From positions 1-64,000 of the forward strand of contig NZ_FNAO01000006.1 in assembly GCF_900101815.1 (NCBI RefSeq): a stretch of 64,000 nt of DNA, written 5' to 3'. Positions within the stretch are counted from its first letter, which is position 1. Every line of letters starts with the position of its first letter. Below the pieces are notes generated by a model that was not told the origin of the DNA, ran no database searches, and saw nothing but the letters and a program-made list of their open reading frames with translations. The translations under genes and the position numbers were made by a program. The stretch comes from Pricia antarctica (GTDB taxonomy: Bacteria > Bacteroidota > Bacteroidia > Flavobacteriales > Flavobacteriaceae). Below are positions 44,913 through 54,500 of this stretch, in pieces.

Positions 44913-45896
44913 ATGTTAGTAGACAATCACAATAGAAAAATAGATTACCTGCGTTTGGCGGTAACGGACCGTTGCAATCTGCGGTGCAACTACTGTATGC
45001 CTGCCGAGGGGATAAATTTTGCCAAGAACGAACGGCTTTTCACCATCGACGAACTTTCGCGTTTGAGCGGGATTTTGGTGTCACAGGGCATCGATAAAAT
45101 CCGGATTACGGGCGGGGAACCCTTTGTACGCAAAGATCTTATGGTCTTGATGCGCCGGCTTTCGAAAATGGAGGGACTTAAAGATATATCGATTACCACC
45201 AATGCCACGACTATCGGAAAGTATATCGACGAACTCAAAGAATTGAATATTCGGAACATTAATGTCAGTATGGACGCTATTAATCGGGAAACTTTCGAGA
45301 AGATAACCCGTCGGGATCACTACGACACCGTACATAATAATATCATCCGTTTGATAACGGAGGGCTTCAACGTGCGCATCAACTTTATTGCCCTTGAAGG
45401 CCAAAATACCGAAGATATCTTACCGATGTTGGAACTTACGCAACACTACGATGTTTCCGTGCGTTTTTTGGAGGAGATGCCCTTTAACGGGGGCAGCAAA
45501 AATTTTGATAGTATTGTATGGGATTACAAAAGGATATTGGAATATATAGGGGAAGCCCATCCGGAATATTATAAGCTGGAATCCCCCAAAACATCGACCT
45601 CCATCAATTATAAGATTCCTGGTTTTAAGGGGAGTTTCGGGGTAATCCCCTCGTTCAGCCGGACCTTTTGTGGCAGCTGTAACCGACTCCGTATTTCTGC
45701 GACCGGTGATGTCATCACTTGCTTATATGCCAAGCCGAGTATGAATATCCGGGATATCTTGCGGAGCGAAAATTCCGAGGAAAAAGTAAAGGAACAGATT
45801 TTAATGGCCATCGGAAGCCGCTCTAAAACGGGTTTTGAAGCTCAAGAAAAATATAAGGGGGTTTTTGACAATTCGATGACCTCGATCGGGGGGTGA
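44913..45896 (+). CDS. moaA: GTP 3',8-cyclase
   Basis: A 327-residue radical-SAM enzyme that, with MoaC, makes cyclic pyranopterin from GTP. Both Fe-S sites are intact: the CxxxCxxC motif in TDRCNLRCNYCMPAEG near residue 20 and the C-terminal cluster (FCGSCNRLRISATGDVITC). It ends in the Gly-Gly (SMTSIGG) needed for activity. It is 197 bases after moaE; that gap holds AT-rich low-complexity DNA. Confidence 0.96.
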   Translation: MLVDNHNRKIDYLRLAVTDRCNLRCNYCMPAEGINFAKNERLFTIDELSRLSGILVSQGIDKIRITGGEPFVRKDLMVLMRRLSKMEGLKDISITTNATTIGKYIDELKELNIRNINVSMDAINRETFEKITRRDHYDTVHNNIIRLITEGFNVRINFIALEGQNTEDILPMLELTQHYDVSVRFLEEMPFNGGSKNFDSIVWDYKRILEYIGEAHPEYYKLESPKTSTSINYKIPGFKGSFGVIPSFSRTFCGSCNRLRISATGDVITCLYAKPSMNIRDILRSENSEEKVKEQILMAIGSRSKTGFEAQEKYKGVFDNSMTSIGG

Positions 45897-45960
45897 AAAA
45901 GTGCCTTAGTAGTAGATGCGGAAAACAAGGTGCTATTAAAGCAGATTCTTTAGGTCGTTG

Positions 45961-45981
45961 GCGCGAGCATCTTGCTCCCGC
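45961..45981. repeat. Small palindromic intergenic repeat, copy 2
   Basis: GCGCGAGCATCTTGCTCCCG is a diverged hairpin of the same type as 671-691. It lies in the 142-base gap between moaA and moaC. Confidence 0.45.
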
Positions 45982-46038
45982 CAAGAAGAATTCGCCTTTC
46001 GAAGATGTTGAGAACAAGTAAATGAGATTGAACGGATA

Positions 46039-46512
46039 ATGGACAAAAAGCTTTCCCATTTAGACGATTCCGGTAACGCCACAATGGTCGATGTTTCCGA
46101 TAAAAGGGTTACTGCCCGCACGGCAGTGGCGTCCGGTCGGGTCGTATTTCCCTCGGATGTATTCGAAACCTTGGCTGCGCAGGATTTTTTGGGTAAAAAG
46201 GGGAGTATTATCCAAACAGCGGTGATTGCGGGTATTCAAGCGGTTAAAAGAACTTCGGAGCTGATTCCGCTTTGCCATCAGATCAATTTGTCGAAAGTGC
46301 AGATCGATATCCATCCGAAGAAAAATATTTTGGAAATCCGTTGTACCGTTAAATGTGACGAAAAAACCGGGGTGGAGATGGAAGCATTAACGGGAGTTTC
46401 GGTAAGTGCATTGACCATTTACGATATGTGCAAGGCCCTGTCCCACGATATTAGTATTACGGATATACAATTGGAACAAAAAACAGGAGGAAAGCATGAT
46501 TATAGGTCCTAA
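46039..46512 (+). CDS. moaC: Cyclic pyranopterin monophosphate synthase
   Basis: A 157-residue enzyme that completes cPMP formation after MoaA. Conserved parts are GNATMVDVSDKRVTARTAVA, ELIPLCHQINLSKVQID and the active-site stretch KTGVEMEALTGVSVSALTIY. Length normal. Its last 17 bases overlap the mobA gene. Confidence 0.95.
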   Translation: MDKKLSHLDDSGNATMVDVSDKRVTARTAVASGRVVFPSDVFETLAAQDFLGKKGSIIQTAVIAGIQAVKRTSELIPLCHQINLSKVQIDIHPKKNILEIRCTVKCDEKTGVEMEALTGVSVSALTIYDMCKALSHDISITDIQLEQKTGGKHDYRS

Positions 46513-47092
46513 AATATACGGTTTGGTGCTCGCCGGAGGAAAAAGCAGCCGCATGGGAAAGGATAAGGGCATGATTCCCTATCACGGTATGCCCCAACGG
46601 GAATATCTATACCATTTGTTGAGTCGTGTGTGCGAGGAAACTTTCGTTAGCATTCGTCCCGATCAAAAATCGGATTTTCCTGAAGACATGCAGTCTATCG
46701 TAGATGACAATACCTTTAAGGGACCTTACAACGGGATGCTTTCCGCTCACAATACATTTCCCGAGGTAGCTTGGCTGGTGCTGGCCTGTGATCTGCCATT
46801 GCTCGATTTGGCATCATTGCAGGAACTGATAGCGGCCCGCGACCCGAATGTGATGGCAACTACTTTTGCCCAAAAAGAAGACCCGCTGCCCGAGCCTCTT
46901 TGCGCCATTTGGGAGCCCCACGCGTTTGAAAGTTCCAAAACCTATTTGGAAAGCGGAAACGGAACCTGTCCCCGTAAATTCTTGATCAATAACGAAACGA
47001 AATTGGTCATTCCCAGTAAGGCGAACGTCTTGTTGAACGCTAATTCGGAGGAAGAATATAAGGAGGCAATTGTAAGATTAACCATTGAATGA
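46496..47092 (+). CDS. mobA: Molybdenum cofactor guanylyltransferase (MobA-like)
   Basis: A 198-residue nucleotidyltransferase with the glycine-rich GTP-binding start GLVLAGGKSSRMGKDKGMI and the metal-binding Asp in LVLACDLPLLDL. It attaches GMP to Mo-molybdopterin to make the bis-MGD form used by DMSO-reductase-family enzymes. MobA rather than a cytidylyltransferase is the more likely reading, but specificity was not tested. It overlaps moaC. Confidence 0.88.
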   Translation: MIIGPKIYGLVLAGGKSSRMGKDKGMIPYHGMPQREYLYHLLSRVCEETFVSIRPDQKSDFPEDMQSIVDDNTFKGPYNGMLSAHNTFPEVAWLVLACDLPLLDLASLQELIAARDPNVMATTFAQKEDPLPEPLCAIWEPHAFESSKTYLESGNGTCPRKFLINNETKLVIPSKANVLLNANSEEEYKEAIVRLTIE

Positions 47093-47204
47093 TTATAAAA
47101 TGGACGCTACCACCAGTCTGCCATTGGCGGGCCCAAAGTTTCTCAAATAGTGTTTACTATTGTGATTACCAGTTACAAACTCATGGTAGCGGAAAAAATT
47201 AAGT

Positions 47205-48278
47205 ATGAACTTCGAACGCTACGATAGACAGACTATATTAGCCGGTTTCGGTATTGACGCGCAAAAGAAACTGCATCAGGCAAAAGTGCTTGTTGTCGGT
47301 GCCGGAGGCCTGGGTGTTCCCGTACTGACGTACCTGAACGCGATGGGCATCGGCACTTTGGGAATTGTAGATAACGATGTGATCTCTATATCCAACCTTC
47401 ACCGTCAGGTGCTGTATTCCGAAGCAGAAGTAGGCCAATCCAAAGTTGGGGTTGCCATTACAAAGTTGAGGAACCAAAATTCTGAAACGGTCATTATTGC
47501 TCACGAGACATTTTTGACTCAAGAAAATGCCCTCAATATCATAGCTGATTATGACCTAGTTGTTGATGCTTCAGATAACTTCCCCACCAGATATTTGATT
47601 AATGATGCCTGTGTCATCTTAAAAAAATCATTTGTATACGGTGCCTTGCACGGATTTGAAGGACAAGTAAGTGTGTTTAACCATAATGACGGCCCTACCT
47701 ACCGTTGTCTTTTTCCGAACATGCCCAAATCCGATGAGGTCCCCGATTGTAACGAAAATGGCGTGTTGGGGATACTCCCAGGTATCATTGGAAATTTTCA
47801 GGCTCTTGAAACCGTGAAGGTACTAACAGGAGTGGGGGAGGTGCTATCCGGAAAACTCCTACTGTTCGACGGACTTTCGAACACCTTTCAAAAAATAAGC
47901 TTTTCGGCAAGGCCCGAAAATCGAGAACTCCATGGGCTACGCCCTTGCTATGATTTTGAATGCGCCTCCGTTTTTAACATAGTGGATGCCGAAGCGTTTC
48001 TGGGTCTAACGGAATTCGAAAAGTTGCAACTTATCGATGTCCGAACGCCTAAGGAGTTTGACCGAAATCATCTGAAAATCGCAAAGAATATTCCCTTGCC
48101 CGAGTTGGATATCCGGCAGAACGAAATTAACTTTGATGAATTTATATATGTCGTGTGCCAATCGGGCATACGCAGTAAAAAAGCTATAGAGCGGCTTTCC
48201 AATGCGCGTCCCGATGCCCATTTCATCAATCTTTCCGGCGGAATGAATCAGATAAAAAAACATGGGGTTACCAATTGA
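47205..48278 (+). CDS. moeB: MoeB/ThiF-like adenylyltransferase with C-terminal rhodanese domain
   Basis: A 357-residue E1-like enzyme that adenylates the Gly-Gly end of MoaD. The ATP site is VLVVGAGGLGVPVLTYLNAM with the Arg finger in SISNLHRQVLYSEAEVGQSK; the conserved Cys region is YRCLFPNMPKSDEVPDCNEN. One Cys of the usual first zinc CxxC is Thr (GPTYRC), which I recall in other Bacteroidota. Residues from about 260 form a rhodanese domain with active-site Cys in YVVCQSGIRSKKAI, so sulfur delivery is fused to activation. It overlaps the TauE gene by 17 bases. Confidence 0.9.
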   Translation: MNFERYDRQTILAGFGIDAQKKLHQAKVLVVGAGGLGVPVLTYLNAMGIGTLGIVDNDVISISNLHRQVLYSEAEVGQSKVGVAITKLRNQNSETVIIAHETFLTQENALNIIADYDLVVDASDNFPTRYLINDACVILKKSFVYGALHGFEGQVSVFNHNDGPTYRCLFPNMPKSDEVPDCNENGVLGILPGIIGNFQALETVKVLTGVGEVLSGKLLLFDGLSNTFQKISFSARPENRELHGLRPCYDFECASVFNIVDAEAFLGLTEFEKLQLIDVRTPKEFDRNHLKIAKNIPLPELDIRQNEINFDEFIYVVCQSGIRSKKAIERLSNARPDAHFINLSGGMNQIKKHGVTN

Positions 48279-49035
48279 AAGCCTGATTTTATTGTGTTTG
48301 GGTTTCTTCGTAGTCGCGACCTTATACTCTTCCGTAGGCTTCGGTGGCGGATCGAGCTATTTGGCCTTGTTGGCCTTGTTTTTAGGTGGATTTTTCGCAA
48401 TCCGCTCCATTGCCTTGATCTGTAATCTGATTGTCGTCTCTGGTAGCACCTATCTCTATTTTAAAAATGGACACGCCAAAATACGGGATTTTTTTCCCTT
48501 TGTCATAGCAAGTATTCCCTTGGCGTTTATCGGTGCGTCCTTTCGTTTGGAAGAACATATTTTCTTTATTCTTTTGGGATGCTCCTTGGTTACCTCGTCA
48601 TTATTCTTGGCTTGGCAGACATTTTCCAAAAAACCTACTTCCGAACACATAAAAAAATATCCTAAATATCTAAGCTATGTTTTGGGCGGTAGCATCGGCC
48701 TTCTTTCAGGTCTGGTAGGTATTGGCGGAGGTATTTTTTTGGCTCCCATACTCAATCATCTGCGATGGAACACGTCCATCAAAATAGCCGCTTTAGCCAG
48801 TTTTTTTATCTTGGTAAATTCCCTATCCGGGATTGCCGGCTTGGTTCAGGGCGATATGCTGCAACTTCCTTGGAAGGAAACCTTGGCCTTGGCGACATCG
48901 GTGCTAATCGGTGGACAGATAGGCATCCGCATAAGTTTAAAGCGCTTGACGCCGAACGGTATAAAAAGGGTGACCGCGTTGTTGGTTTTTGTTGTAGGAA
49001 TACGCATCTTGGTCAAATATTTACCGATGATTTGA
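48262..49035 (+). CDS. TauE/SafE-family sulfite/organosulfur exporter
   Basis: A 257-residue protein with about eight membrane spans and the family's two half motifs (YSSVGFGGGSSYLALLALF; GLLSGLVGIGGGIFLAPIL). The family moves sulfite, sulfoacetate or other small anions. Its overlap with the MoeB-rhodanese gene suggests co-translation, so a role in sulfur handling or oxyanion transport for the cofactor pathway is possible. The substrate is unknown. Confidence 0.87.
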   Translation: MGLPIESLILLCLGFFVVATLYSSVGFGGGSSYLALLALFLGGFFAIRSIALICNLIVVSGSTYLYFKNGHAKIRDFFPFVIASIPLAFIGASFRLEEHIFFILLGCSLVTSSLFLAWQTFSKKPTSEHIKKYPKYLSYVLGGSIGLLSGLVGIGGGIFLAPILNHLRWNTSIKIAALASFFILVNSLSGIAGLVQGDMLQLPWKETLALATSVLIGGQIGIRISLKRLTPNGIKRVTALLVFVVGIRILVKYLPMI

Positions 49036-49153
49036 GAAAACGTGTGCACTGGTTACATCTTGAATCCTAAAATTCAAGGTGTTATCTTAGCGAAAGGCCT
49101 TGTTCAAAGTATTGTGTTAAGACGGAAAGGGAGGCGCCTTAAACCTTTTATGC

Positions 49154-49186
49154 TTGGAGGTTGAATTTCTCAAATCATTACCTTTG
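49154..49186 (+). promoter_or_regulatory. Candidate promoter (-33 TTG, -7 TACCTTTG)
   Basis: TTG at 49154-49156 and TACCTTTG at 49179-49186, 22 bases apart. The -7 box lies before the TTG start at 49215 and after the earlier possible start at 49161, so it argues for the later start of the WbqC gene. Confidence 0.5.
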
Positions 49187-49214
49187 TCCTGTAAATGACA
49201 AATCTATCGATCCC

Positions 49215-49847
49215 TTGAAAACCCTTTTGCATCCTACCTATTTCCCCAACATCGCTACTTTTGCGGTCATCGCCCAAAACGATATCCAATGGGAGGTCGA
49301 GGACAATTACCAAAAACAGACCTATCGAAACCGTTGTTATATCTGTACGGATCTTGGACGCCTTATGCTCAGCATTCCCGTTCAACATGTGGGAGGGGAG
49401 CAAGGTCGGCAGAAATATAAGGAGGTCTTGGTGGACAATTCTTACCCTTGGCAGCGACAACACTGGCGCACATTACAGACGGCCTATAGAACTTCGCCTT
49501 TTTTCGAATTCTACGAAGATGATATTGCTCCTTTGTACGAGCACACCTTTGAAAAGCTATTGGATTTCAACTTAAAGACCATTCAGTCGGTCTGCGATTG
49601 CCTCCAAATCCATATGCCGAAACAGAAAACCATTGAATATCGACCGGAACCCAGCGATGTGAAAAATTCCCGTTTTTTAGTAAGTTCAAAACGGAAGCTT
49701 GAGATACGGCAGGAAAAATACGTACAGGTGTTTGGGGATCGGCACGGCTTTGTAGAAAACACCAGTATTTTAGATCTGTTGTTTAATGAAGGTACGAATG
49801 CGTTGGCATACTTACGGAATCAAAATACAAACTTCCTGAATGTTTAG
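49215..49847 (+). CDS. WbqC-family protein
   Basis: A 210-residue protein of the WbqC family, often found with polysaccharide genes in other phyla and next to the signal peptidase or DUF6122 genes in Flavobacteriaceae. It begins LKTLLHPTYFPNIATF, the usual N-terminus, at a TTG codon; there is no in-frame ATG. Other landmarks are QKQTYRNRCYICTDLG, LSIPVQHVGGEQGRQKYKEV and WQRQHWRTLQTAYRTSPFFE. The open frame extends to a TTG at 49161, but the -7 box at 49179 makes that start unlikely. The activity is unknown. It overlaps the next gene by 8 bases. Confidence 0.83.
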   Translation: MKTLLHPTYFPNIATFAVIAQNDIQWEVEDNYQKQTYRNRCYICTDLGRLMLSIPVQHVGGEQGRQKYKEVLVDNSYPWQRQHWRTLQTAYRTSPFFEFYEDDIAPLYEHTFEKLLDFNLKTIQSVCDCLQIHMPKQKTIEYRPEPSDVKNSRFLVSSKRKLEIRQEKYVQVFGDRHGFVENTSILDLLFNEGTNALAYLRNQNTNFLNV

Positions 49848-50151
49848 GTTTATTGTCCATTACGGCATCCATTTCGTAGTGCCTATCGCCATTGGATTAT
49901 TCTTTTTTAAGCAGCGCCGATTAAAAGTAACTCTCATTTTATTGGCAGGAATCCTAATAGATGTAGACCATCTTTTGGCAGATCCCATTTTTGATCCTGA
50001 GCGCTGTAGTATTGGGTTTCATCCTTTACACAGCTATTGCGCGATAGCGGTGTACTTCGGATTTCTATTTTTTAAGAAAACATGGATCTTGGGCCTAGCC
50101 CTGCTCATCCATATTTTTGCGGATGTTATGGATTGTTTTTTAATGCCTTAG
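49840..50151 (+). CDS. DUF6122 family membrane protein
   Basis: A 103-residue protein with three hydrophobic stretches and conserved His/Asp residues (IVHYGIHFVVPIAIG; GILIDVDHLLADPIFDPERC; HPLHSYCAIAVY), as in the DUF457/YdjM-like metal-dependent hydrolase group. It follows WbqC with an 8-base overlap, a constant pair in Flavobacteriaceae. The function is unknown. Confidence 0.85.
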   Translation: MFRFIVHYGIHFVVPIAIGLFFFKQRRLKVTLILLAGILIDVDHLLADPIFDPERCSIGFHPLHSYCAIAVYFGFLFFKKTWILGLALLIHIFADVMDCFLMP

Positions 50152-50154
50152 GAT

Positions 50155-51252
50155 TTACCACTTCTTCAACCGAAATGACGCCATTACCGGATAGTGATCG
50201 GAATACTTGAAATTGTAGTTTTTATGTGCTTTGACCTCGAACGAACTATCTGCCATGATAAAATCGATTCGCAATGGTATTTTTAAAAAATTGAAGGTTC
50301 GGCCATATCCAACCCCCGCTTCGATAAAGCTATCCTGCATATCCCCCTTGAGTAAATGGTACTCTTTCGAAAACTGGGTGTTGTTAAAGTCCCCGCAAAG
50401 CAGGGTTTTATAAGGACTTGCTTTCCGATGTCGCGCCATCATTTCGGCCTGTTGTTCCTGTCGCTTAAAGGCGTTAACGACCTTTCGATATAGAAATTTA
50501 GAAGAGCGGGAGCGTAGTACCCCAGTTCCTGGCGTTATACCCAGCGATTGCATGTGGACGTTGTAAAGTCGCACTGTATCCCCTTGATAGGCAATATCGG
50601 CGTACGAACCGTTGTTGATACTGTTGGGAAAGGTCAGTGTCTCGGCATTGACGATCGGATATTTTGAAAAGATGCCCAAATGCACCTTGTCGCCCGTTGG
50701 TATTTTCTTCAAATAATGATACGGATAATCTAAAAATTGTTTTTTCATGCCAATACTAACTTCCTGAAAACAGACAATATCTGGCTGTTCTTCTTCTACC
50801 AGATCTCTGATGGCATTAAATACTTCTTTACGTTCCGCCCATCCGAATTCATTAAAACTACGTATGTTGTAACTCATTATTTTCAGGTCATCCTTTAGGA
50901 ATTCCTGTTTGGAGAAATTGAACTTTACGAAAGTCCCTAGCACGAAATAACCGAAAACCAGTACGAAAAGCGATGGAAGCATTTGTCGTTTTCCTTGGAA
51001 GGCCCAATACAAAAAAAAGAGGAAATTGATAGCAACCAAAACGGGTACGGCCAAACTTAAAAAGGATAAAAAGGGAAGAAAATCAACGGACAGATAAGGT
51101 ACTGCACAGGCGATTAGTAGAAGGGAGACAAAGATAAGGTTGAGCGCATAGACGATTTTATTGAAAACGGATAGTCCCTTCACATAATTGGATTTAGAAA
51201 AAAAATTAGAAGTCCGCCTGCCTTCTAATCCAAAATCACTTTTTCTAGGCAC
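50155..51252 (-). CDS. Membrane-anchored endonuclease/exonuclease/phosphatase-family protein
   Basis: A 365-residue protein with about three membrane spans in the first 120 residues (IVYALNLIFVSLLLIACAVP and following) and an EEP catalytic domain outside or inside the membrane. Catalytic landmarks are LKIMSYNIRSFNEFG, DIVCFQEVS (metal-binding Glu), LCGDFNNTQFS (Asp/Asn) and KYSDHYPVMASF (catalytic His). Substrates in this superfamily range from nucleic acids to phospholipids and inositol phosphates, so the target is unknown. It is the last gene of the conserved part of the window before the accessory region. Confidence 0.88.
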   Translation of the reverse strand: MPRKSDFGLEGRRTSNFFSKSNYVKGLSVFNKIVYALNLIFVSLLLIACAVPYLSVDFLPFLSFLSLAVPVLVAINFLFFLYWAFQGKRQMLPSLFVLVFGYFVLGTFVKFNFSKQEFLKDDLKIMSYNIRSFNEFGWAERKEVFNAIRDLVEEEQPDIVCFQEVSIGMKKQFLDYPYHYLKKIPTGDKVHLGIFSKYPIVNAETLTFPNSINNGSYADIAYQGDTVRLYNVHMQSLGITPGTGVLRSRSSKFLYRKVVNAFKRQEQQAEMMARHRKASPYKTLLCGDFNNTQFSKEYHLLKGDMQDSFIEAGVGYGRTFNFLKIPLRIDFIMADSSFEVKAHKNYNFKYSDHYPVMASFRLKKW

Positions 51253-51549
51253 TAACTTACGAATTTTTTAGGTCATCGACAATCTTGTTACTTCAATTGA
51301 AAGGTAGATTCCCATTTTTCTTTCTTCTCCCTATCCACATAAAACGCCCGCAAAGGGCGCAAAATTGCATGAACGCATCACTTCCTTGAATGTAATCGTT
51401 ATAGGGCAGGCTACACTTCTTCGCTTTTTAAAAAATAGGAAACCCTTGGTAATGAAAAGCCTGATATGGTCCTTTGGAAATTTCTCAAAAGCATTGTCTA
51501 TGCGTTCGATATTATTGTTCCCACAATATAGTGAATGAAAAAGAATTTA
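51253..51549. other. Spacer after the STAND-PKD gene
   Basis: After the two TAA codons ending the STAND-PKD gene (51552-51547), the same minus-strand frame stays open for about 71 codons to 51331 and reads protein-like (GNNNIERIDNAFEKFPKDH, RLFITKGFLFFKK). It lacks a start codon near its beginning. It may be a relic of a longer C-terminus or of another gene. I recognise no family and no terminator. Confidence 0.3.
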
Positions 51550-54500
51550 TTATTTATCTTCCTCCGGTTCCAGTTCCTTCAAAAATGTTTTAATTTCTTC
51601 CTGTGGGGCAGTACCGAAATCTGCAAAATCAAATAAAGTATAAAATGTACTGATTCTTTTATTCTTAAGTATATCACCTTCTTTTTTAATTGTTTTTTGC
51701 TCAAATAATCGGGCTAAAACTTTTTTAGTACTTTCCTTATATTTTGTAATCAAATTACCAGGGCCGATATATTTCTGAACGGTATTCGCATACTCAAATA
51801 CCGAATCGATTTTTGCTTGAATTATGGCATCACTTTGGGCTTGACTTATCTCATCACTTTGTTTGATTCGATTATTTATATTGAACCGTTGGGTTTGCAA
51901 CATGGTATGTGATTGGTTGGCATTCAGCCAAATTTGAAACTTATACACTTTTCTTTCCTGGTTTAACACTTCTTTCGCGAAAAAGAACAGTAGCGCAACT
52001 TGCAAATCTTTGATTGATTTGGACGCATTTATGGAATCAGGAATAAGAATTCCCACAAGGTTTAAGGAATCCGGGGGAATTCGCCAATTTTTCCACCCGT
52101 CTTTGCCGTTCCTTTTTAAAGGCAATTTATTGTTCTGGGTGCAGATGAATCTTTCCATCCAAGTCATAGAACCACCACATGGAAGCCCTTGTGGAGGAGA
52201 ATTGACTTTGATTGATGTTAGGGTGTCATCTGACTGCTTGATGTCATCCTTAACCGTGAGTTTTACATTATAAATGCCTTCCGCATCAAAAGTGTGTGAT
52301 AGGATAGGGCCCTTGGAAACATGGCCATCCCCAAAATTCCAATCGTAACTGACTATGGTGCCATCATCGGTTGAGCCCGTTCCGTCAAATTCAACCGTTA
52401 AAGGCATAGAATCATTCGAAATTACTTTGGTCTTAATAGTAGCTATTGGCGATTTGTCAGGGAGAACCCTTATTTGAACGGTATCCCTAACTGTTAACCC
52501 CTGTAGATTCTTAGCGGTTAAAAGAACGTCATGGATTCCTACACTGTCAAAGATATGCGTGGGCCTAGCTAAGTCTGAACTAGTGCCATCTGGGAAAATC
52601 CATTTATACTGTCGAATCGCATTGCTTACCTCAAAATCAACTTTAAATGGGATTCTCCCTAGAGTATCAGAGACCGAAATTACGGGCTGAGGGGCTACAG
52701 TAACGGTTGTAATAGCGGTGGCTTCCCGTCCATTACTATCTATAACGGTTAGGCGAACGTTATAGGTTCCTATACTGTCAAAGACATGCGTTGTATTGGC
52801 TAAGGTTGAACTAGTGCTATCCGGGAAATTCCATATATATTCAGTAAATGTATTACTTGCCACAAAATCAACTTTGAATGGGGCTATTCCTATAGTGTCA
52901 GAAGGCGTAATTACAACTTTAGGCCGACGTAAATCTGGGATTTTCACTATCTCATTAACCTCGCCCGTTAGGCTATCAGAATCCCAAACCTTCAGGCGTA
53001 CATCGTAATCTCGGTTGGGCTCAAAGGTGTGGAATGGAGACACATTTGGTGAGGTTCCACCATCATTAAATTCCCAAAGATATTTTACAATAGCAACATC
53101 ATCTGTCGAACCACTTCCATCAAAATCCACTTTAAAGGTAGTCTCGTCAATACCCAAAATTCCCAAGACCTTGATTTTAGCAATAGGCGCGATCCCTGAG
53201 GGAGGGTCTTTCCCAACTTTAATAATTAAATTATCGGAATACACATCTCTCCTGGTGTCCCAGAGTGTAAGTCTCACATTATAGATGCCCTTATTCCTAA
53301 AAGTATGAACCGGATTTTTCACAGTTGAGGTATCTCCATCATTAAATTCCCAGAGATATCTGTTAGCTACTAGAGCACTATTTGGAGAAGAAAGGCTTCC
53401 CTTGAAATTAACTTTTAAAGGAGCCTTACCAGAATCTGGCGATGCAGAAATAGTTACTTTTACTATTGGCGATATCGCACTATCAACTTTTATTTTAACC
53501 TCTTCCGTCCGTATGCGATGCACACTATCATTGGTTGTAACAATGAGACGAGCAGTATACTTTCCGGGTGTTTTATACGTATGCCGAACAGAACTTTTAT
53601 TATTAGAAATCGTGGTACTATCATTATAAAAATCCCAATAATAAGATAGGATATGGACGTCACCGATGGTATCGACCCGAGTAAAGATAAAATCCACGTC
53701 CAATGGGGCAGGGCCTCTTGTGGGTAAAACCGTAGCAGTGCCTATAGCATTGATAATCAAACCATTGGACACCTCTTCTTCCTTAACAACAACATTTTCT
53801 TTTTCTCGTAGTTTATCAAAACCGTTATCATTGTTGGAACTAGGGGGAGTTCTAAAAAATGCCCACAAACCAAGTAATCCTGTGATAAGTAATAGAAAAA
53901 GTAATATGAAAATCAGTATCCACAACCTTTTTCGTTTACGCCTTTCGACCGAGTCTTGAATGGGTTTTACCAGATTAAAATGGCTAATTTCAAAGCTTTG
54001 AGTACTTACACCCTCTTTAAGTTTGAACTCTGATCGCAGCAAATGTTCATCTTCTAGTTTCCCTAACGTATCTTCATATACGTTATAGCGCCGTTTAATC
54101 TGAGATCCGGACAGCGCTACGCGATTCCCTTTTATAATAAGGCCTTTTTCTATTAAATTCTTGGCTTTTTTTCTTTTAAATAAGTCAAGATTGTCTATGA
54201 CTTTTTTGTAAAACTTCTTTAATATATTCGATGGGTCACCGAGGTCTTTAAGTGTGTACTCAAATTTGCTGGCATATTGAGTAACATTTTGTTTACCTAA
54301 TTTGGCCTTCAGTTTCGCATTAGACTCGGTATTTCTTTTTTTGGAGACTATGTTTTCTTCGGCATGTTGTCCTATCAATTGCAGCTGAAAGGTCTCAATG
54401 TCTTCATTCTCCAATTCGATTCCCTCTTTATTTTTACCTTTTAAATAACTGAGGATTTCTTTAATGGCTTCATCGGTGTATGTAAATTTAGGAGAAGAAA

